A stretch of 64,000 nt of DNA from Haliscomenobacter sp965225875 (lineage in GTDB: Bacteria > Bacteroidota > Bacteroidia > Chitinophagales > Saprospiraceae), in contig NZ_CBDDBS010000003.1 of NCBI RefSeq assembly GCF_965225875.1, positions 1,116,001-1,180,000 of the forward strand. Direction: 5' to 3'. The notes under the pieces are model-generated. The model had not been told where the DNA came from. It was given only the letters and a program-made list of their open reading frames with translations, and ran no database searches. Shown piece by piece: positions 59,983-64,000 of the stretch. The translations under genes and the position numbers were made by a program. Position 1 is the stretch's first letter; each line of letters starts with the position of its first letter.

Positions 59983-61020
59983 ATGAAAGGAAATGTGCCT
60001 TCTCAAAAAAAACAGGTCTACCCCATTCAGGAACACTTGCTGGAGTATTTGAACAAATACAATCGTGCGGCTGACCTGCCATTGCAATACGCCGATTTGT
60101 TACGCTACAATACTGCGATACCCCTGATTGATCAAGAAGGCAACGACACCCTTTGGGAAACAGTGTATTATCCTGAGTACGATCAAAAGGAAATTTTCCA
60201 GGCGCTGAAGTACATCTATTCGCTCCTCAAGGTAGATGGCAACGTGGAATTGTTAGACCACCTGACCATTGCCCGGATCGACTACTGCAATTTTGGCAAT
60301 TCCAAACCTTTCCGCATCCGCATCATCAACCGCATCAATGACAATTACGATCACTTTTACGTCAAAAAGGCGGATGCTTCAAGGGTGTATGGACTGGAAC
60401 TGGAAGACATTCTTTCACCCAATACCATGATTTATATCGTGAGTGGCAGCACCCTGATCGAAGAACACATTGCCGGGGTACCGGGGGATGATTTTATGAA
60501 ACGCCACTTGAATGAATCCGTTTTTAACAAAACCCGGATCGCCAAGGAGTTTGTAAAATTTAACGAACGTTGTTTTGCCCGGCTTTTGGGGGATATGCGT
60601 TCATACAACTACGTGGTAGACATCACCCCTGATATCGAAGGCAACCAATACCGCATGCGCGCCATTGATTTTGACCAGCAATCTTATGAGGGGCGTAAAA
60701 GTTTTTATCTCCCCCAATATTTCAGGGAAAACAACCCAATTATCTTTTTAGGCATCAACAACATGGCGCCTGAATCTGTTTTACAGTATCAATTGGAAGA
60801 ACGTAGTTTGATGGCAGTCCGAATGAAAACACAACCCAATCGTACTGCACTTTTTTTCCAAACCATGATGGCCGATGACATCGCTCCTTCTGAAAAAATC
60901 CAGCAATTACGGGAAGAACTGATTTATCACCACAAGAATGACATTTTTGACAAGTGTTTTACGATGGGACAAATTGTGGTGAGCAATATCAATTTGTTGA
61001 CGATGAAATACCATCGGTAG
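59983..61020 (+). CDS. Protein of unrecognised family with APH/kinase-like motifs
   Basis: A 345-residue cytoplasmic protein; the start at 59983 (MKGNVPSQKK) is chosen over one 48 bp upstream. I recognise no named family. Several features are like an aminoglycoside-phosphotransferase or HipA-type kinase fold: K128/K129 in FYVKKAD (possible ATP-binding Lys), STLIEEHIAGVPG (hinge-like, ~156-168), LLGDMRSYNYVVD with D204 and N209 in the positions of HGDxxxxN, and RAIDFDQ with D229/D231 in place of the metal-binding IDF/WD. The His before GD is missing. The C-terminal ~100 residues are helical. It follows the acyl-CoA ligase by 50 bp, so it may modify a small molecule or protein in that pathway. 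Kinase activity is inference. Confidence 0.65.
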   Translation: MKGNVPSQKKQVYPIQEHLLEYLNKYNRAADLPLQYADLLRYNTAIPLIDQEGNDTLWETVYYPEYDQKEIFQALKYIYSLLKVDGNVELLDHLTIARIDYCNFGNSKPFRIRIINRINDNYDHFYVKKADASRVYGLELEDILSPNTMIYIVSGSTLIEEHIAGVPGDDFMKRHLNESVFNKTRIAKEFVKFNERCFARLLGDMRSYNYVVDITPDIEGNQYRMRAIDFDQQSYEGRKSFYLPQYFRENNPIIFLGINNMAPESVLQYQLEERSLMAVRMKTQPNRTALFFQTMMADDIAPSEKIQQLREELIYHHKNDIFDKCFTMGQIVVSNINLLTMKYHR

Positions 61021-61226
61021 AAAAAAAAAGGCCTCCCCCGAATGCGGAAAGAGGCTATCCCAAAAACCGATTATACGTTACTGTGGTGTTGCAAGTGCTC
61101 AGAATCAGACCCCATTAAACCCTCGATGAAATCGTCAAACCCTGGTCAATTCTTTGCGCTGAGGTAAAATTAATCAAAGTTTTTGTTATATAAAAAAAAT
61201 ATTTCTCTTTCGTCTAAAGTTGCACT

Positions 61227-62324
61227 ATGATTTACGGATCGGAGGTTTTACCAAGGTTAACGGCAGTGGAGGAGCAAAGATACGCCCGACACCTGGCTCT
61301 ACCTGATTTTGATTTGCTTGCCCAGCAAAAACTGAAGGCGGCAAAAGTCCTGGTTGTGGGGGCTGGCGGACTGGGCTCTCCTCTCCTACTCTACCTGGCT
61401 GCGGCAGGAGTAGGTAAGATCGGCATTGTGGATTTTGACACCATCGACCTCAGTAATTTACAACGCCAGATCCTTTATACGCCCGAGGATTTGGGTAGAT
61501 CTAAAGCCCATACTGCAGCACAACGCGTTCAGGCTTTAAACCCACATGTGGAAGTTCAGGTTTACGACAATGCCTTAAATGCTGACAATGCCTTGGAAAT
61601 CATCGCCGAATATGACCTGGTAGCAGATGGGACCGATAATTTCCCTACCCGTTACCTTGTCAACGACGCTTGTGTACTAACCGGAAAAATCAACGTATAC
61701 GCCTCCATTTTCAGGTACGAAGGGCAAGTTTCGGTTTTTAATTTCCCCTTCCCCGATGGCAAACGCGGACTCAATTACCGAAATCTTTACCCCGAACCGC
61801 CGCCGCCTGGCACGGTACCTTCTTGTGCAGAAGGAGGAGTCCTGGGGGTTCTTCCAGGAATCATTGGAAGCATCCAGGCCAATGAGGTCATCAAAATCAT
61901 TACAGGTATCGGTGAGCCGTTGGTGGGAAAACTGTTCCTTTTTGATGCAGCCAGTATGAGTACCCGCAGCATCAAATTGATCGCTCAGGAACCTTACCCG
62001 GTCACCACCTTACGCGAAACGAGTTATTACTGTACACCATCTCAACTGGAAGTTCCGACCATTGCAATGGAAGAGTTGGAAAATTGGCGTGCTCAGGGAC
62101 ACAGTTTCCAGCTCATCGATGTACGTCAACCGGAAGAATACGCCCGTTATAACCTGGGTGGGGTGCTAATCCCCCTAGGCGAATTGATGGAAAATCTGGA
62201 CAAAATTGATCGACAACACCCGGTTGTCATCCATTGCCAAAGTGGAGCTCGTAGCAAAGAAGCCATTCTGCTTCTCCAGCGGCAAATGGGTTGGCAACAC
62301 CTGTACAATTTGATAATGAACTGA
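61227..62324 (+). CDS. ThiF/MoeB/HesA-type adenylyltransferase fused to rhodanese
   Basis: A 365-residue E1-like enzyme expected to adenylate the C-terminus of a ubiquitin-like sulfur carrier and hand on sulfur. It has the ATP loop GAGGLGS (~45-51), D69 and R80 in DFDTIDLSNLQRQ, DGTDNFPTRYLVND and the Cys C200 of PSCAEGG. Residues ~275-365 form a rhodanese domain with active-site C337 in VIHCQSGARSK. The two CxxC zinc pairs usual in MoeB/ThiF are absent: the first reads NYRN. The rhodanese also ends about 15-20 residues early, right after HLYNL. No ThiS/MoaD gene is adjacent. Either a divergent or decaying enzyme. Confidence 0.88.
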   Translation: MIYGSEVLPRLTAVEEQRYARHLALPDFDLLAQQKLKAAKVLVVGAGGLGSPLLLYLAAAGVGKIGIVDFDTIDLSNLQRQILYTPEDLGRSKAHTAAQRVQALNPHVEVQVYDNALNADNALEIIAEYDLVADGTDNFPTRYLVNDACVLTGKINVYASIFRYEGQVSVFNFPFPDGKRGLNYRNLYPEPPPPGTVPSCAEGGVLGVLPGIIGSIQANEVIKIITGIGEPLVGKLFLFDAASMSTRSIKLIAQEPYPVTTLRETSYYCTPSQLEVPTIAMEELENWRAQGHSFQLIDVRQPEEYARYNLGGVLIPLGELMENLDKIDRQHPVVIHCQSGARSKEAILLLQRQMGWQHLYNLIMN

Positions 62325-62418
62325 TGTACATTGAAAAAGCATACAAAGAAATTAACACATCACGATAGTAGCAGATTAGCCTATTAGCACACTATCTTTA
62401 GCCCAACAAAACCAACTT

Positions 62419-63309
62419 ATGATCAATATCCTCGACCTTCAATTTCTGGGCGCTTCGGAAGCAATCGCTGTTTTTTTGATTGAAACTGATAGTGGTCCAA
62501 TTTTGATCGAAACTGGTCCCTATTCCACCTTTCCAGCCTTGGAAGCAGGGTTAGCCCGACATGGCTACACTCCTGCCGACATCAAACACGTTTTTATCAC
62601 CCATATCCATTTTGACCACGCTGGCGCCGCCTGGGCTTTTGCTCAACATGGCGCAACCATCTACCTGCACCCCTTCGGCGAAAAGCACATGAACAATCCT
62701 GAGAAATTGGTCAATTCTGCCCGGCGCATTTATTTGGACCAAATGGATGTGATGTGGGGAGAAATGAAACCAATCCCGCAGGCTCAATTGCGCGTAGTGG
62801 CACATGGTGAAACCATCTATTTGGATGGAATAAACCTCAAAGCCTGGCACACCCCAGGGCATGCAGTGCATCACCTGGTTTGGCAAATTGGCGACAAAAT
62901 TTTCACTGGTGACGTGGCAGGAGTTAAAATTGGAACAGGACTTGTGGTTCCCCCTTGCCCCCCGCCAGACATCAACGTCGAAGATTGGTTGCAGTCCATT
63001 CGTTTGTTGTCTAGTTTAAAACCAGCCGAATTGTACCTTACCCATTTTGGATTGGTCAGAGCGGATATCACCAATCATTTGTTGGACCTGGAACGGCATT
63101 TATTGGATTGGGCCAATTGGATCAAACCTTATTATGAAGATCAAACCCCGGCGGAAACGATCATTCCCATATTTGAGCAATACGTACAGCAACAATTGGT
63201 AGAGGGTGGCGCTACACCGGTTGATTTGGAAAAATATGCCGCCGCCAACCCTGCGCACATGAGTGTGGCGGGTTTGTTGCGGTATTGGGCCAAGAAGACG
63301 GAACAGTAA
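62419..63309 (+). CDS. MBL-fold metallo-hydrolase
   Basis: A 296-residue metallo-beta-lactamase-fold hydrolase with intact metal motifs: ITHIHFDHAGAAW (HxHxDH), HTPGHAVHHL, FTGDVAG and LTHFGLV. Length and the C-terminal helical extension (~220-296) resemble glyoxalase II- or lactonase-like members. It lies 94 bp after the ThiF-rhodanese gene on the same strand and converges with the GMC gene with 5 bp between ends. A joint sulfur-handling role with the rhodanese is possible, as some MBL proteins are persulfide dioxygenases, but its motifs do not decide this. Confidence 0.92.
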   Translation: MINILDLQFLGASEAIAVFLIETDSGPILIETGPYSTFPALEAGLARHGYTPADIKHVFITHIHFDHAGAAWAFAQHGATIYLHPFGEKHMNNPEKLVNSARRIYLDQMDVMWGEMKPIPQAQLRVVAHGETIYLDGINLKAWHTPGHAVHHLVWQIGDKIFTGDVAGVKIGTGLVVPPCPPPDINVEDWLQSIRLLSSLKPAELYLTHFGLVRADITNHLLDLERHLLDWANWIKPYYEDQTPAETIIPIFEQYVQQQLVEGGATPVDLEKYAAANPAHMSVAGLLRYWAKKTEQ

Positions 63310-63314
63310 ACCCA

Positions 63315-64000
63315 TCAATTCCCCAAAATCAAATCTGCTGCCTTTTCAGCAATCATGATAACCGGGGCGTTGGTATTCCCCGATACAATGGTCGGCATGA
63401 TCGATGCATCTACTACTCGTAGGCCTTCGATCCCATGCACTCGTAATTCTTCATCCACCACTGCCATCTCGTCGGAGCCCATTTTGCAGGTTCCGACGGG
63501 GTGGTAAACCGTTTCTACCCGGCGCCTGATGTGTTCGATGATGGCCTCTTCTGAAGCGCCTTTGGCGGGCGGGGTCACACTTGACTTCGTGACAGAATTT
63601 AAAGGAGTTTGGTCCATCAATTCCAAAGCCAATTTTATTCCTTCCACCAATATTTCCAGGTCCTGCTCTTCGTTAAGAAAATTGGGCTGAATCAGTGGTG
63701 CCGCATTGGGGTCAGCTGATCGCAAACCCAAATAACCCCGGCTTTTGGGTTTAAGTAAGGTAGGCAGAATGCTGAAACCATCTACCGTTGGTAGGGTTTT
63801 CCAATTGTGCAGATCCGTATTGTAATCCGCCTGGATGGGCGCAAAATGCAATTGCAAATCCGGCCGATCATTGTCCTTTAAAACCTTGGTAAATGCAACT
63901 GCCTCCAATGGGCCGATGGTCATGGGGCCGGATTTTGAAATGGCGTATTGCAGTAAATACTGCAACTGGCTTAGCGGCTTCAGTGCGTGATTGAGTCCTT
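63315..64000 (-). CDS. GMC-family oxidoreductase (choline-dehydrogenase-like), N-terminus outside window
   Basis: The frame runs unbroken from the stop at 63315 to the window edge, so the N-terminal FAD-binding part is missing. About 228 C-terminal residues are visible. They contain GPLEAVAFTK, the family segment RGYLGLRSADPNAAPLIQPN, YHPVGTCKMGSD with the catalytic His, and HGIEGLRVVDASIMPTIVSG followed by NTNAPVIMIAEKAADLIL. These are diagnostic of GMC flavoprotein alcohol dehydrogenases such as choline dehydrogenase. Apparent start codons inside the window are not true starts. Substrate unknown. Confidence 0.93.
   Translation of the reverse strand, partial: GLNHALKPLSQLQYLLQYAISKSGPMTIGPLEAVAFTKVLKDNDRPDLQLHFAPIQADYNTDLHNWKTLPTVDGFSILPTLLKPKSRGYLGLRSADPNAAPLIQPNFLNEEQDLEILVEGIKLALELMDQTPLNSVTKSSVTPPAKGASEEAIIEHIRRRVETVYHPVGTCKMGSDEMAVVDEELRVHGIEGLRVVDASIMPTIVSGNTNAPVIMIAEKAADLILGN

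Noticed and set aside
61024..61060. Possible terminator hairpin after the kinase-like gene
   Set aside because: Only a short, interrupted GGCCTC/GAGGCT pairing without a following T-run; too weak to call.
1..64000. CRISPR arrays, rRNA or tRNA genes, prophage genes
   Set aside because: No regularly spaced repeats, cloverleaf-like stretches or phage structural genes were recognised by eye; a tRNA scan would settle small RNA genes.

Overview
The window looks like chromosomal DNA of a member of the Bacteroidota, most likely a Saprospirales / Haliscomenobacter-type filamentous bacterium (inference). The signs are a SusC/SusD pair, a cell-surface protein with a type IX secretion (T9SS) C-terminal domain, no Shine-Dalgarno sequences before most starts, at least one promoter of the Bacteroidota form TTTG-N19-TAnnTTTG, and moderate GC content. 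No rRNA, tRNA, CRISPR array, prophage or intact insertion sequence was seen. Both ends cut genes: a CHAT-protease-like protein on the left and a GMC oxidoreductase on the right.

Layout. (1) 1-2.1 kb: a truncated CHAT-domain protein, divergent from a CaiB/BaiF CoA-transferase, with a strong palindrome between them. (2) 2.1-11.7 kb, minus strand: a small glycan or uronate utilisation region. It has susC, susD, a heparinase-like (alpha/alpha) protein, myo-inositol oxygenase, a LacI-type regulator and an SDR dehydrogenase, with a perfect LacI-type operator before the inositol oxygenase. (3) 11.8-15.6 kb, minus: a small anchored protein, GNAT acetyltransferase, LytTR response regulator, rdgB, and a double-repeat PAP2/vanadium-haloperoxidase-like protein, with long palindromes around the last gene. 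(4) 16.0-20.7 kb, plus: a secreted GH42 beta-galactosidase, YceI protein, outer-membrane-barrel-like protein and serine hydrolase lipoprotein.

(5) 20.8-48.2 kb, minus: one continuous Wzx/Wzy-type exopolysaccharide locus. Read in the direction of transcription it has wza-like export lipoprotein, wzc-like tyrosine autokinase, a WcaJ-like initiating transferase, Wzx flippase, GT2, Wzy-like polymerase, GT2, two GT4s, a DegT/WecE sugar aminotransferase, GT4 and a WecB/TagA/CpsF transferase. Then comes an unassigned sugar module: rfbF, a membrane protein, SDR, RfbC-like epimerase, C-methyltransferase-like protein, class III aminotransferase and a DUF4910 zinc-hydrolase-like protein. A T9SS beta-helix protein and gmd-fcl (GDP-L-fucose) complete it. 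The sugar module is the best candidate here for an uncharacterised pathway.

(6) 48.9-55.9 kb, plus: an aromatic-acid operon with an MHS-type transporter, a metal-site-degenerate MBL protein, an FAD ring hydroxylase, homogentisate dioxygenase, fumarylacetoacetase and an NAD(P)-binding protein. (7) 56.0-61.0 kb, plus: two acyl-CoA synthetases (acetate and propionate type) followed by a protein of unrecognised family that carries APH-kinase-like motifs. (8) 61.2-64 kb: a ThiF/MoeB-rhodanese fusion lacking the usual zinc cysteines, a canonical MBL hydrolase, and the C-terminal part of a GMC oxidoreductase on the minus strand.

Functions come from motif and family recognition by eye. No database search was possible, and substrate assignments are inference.
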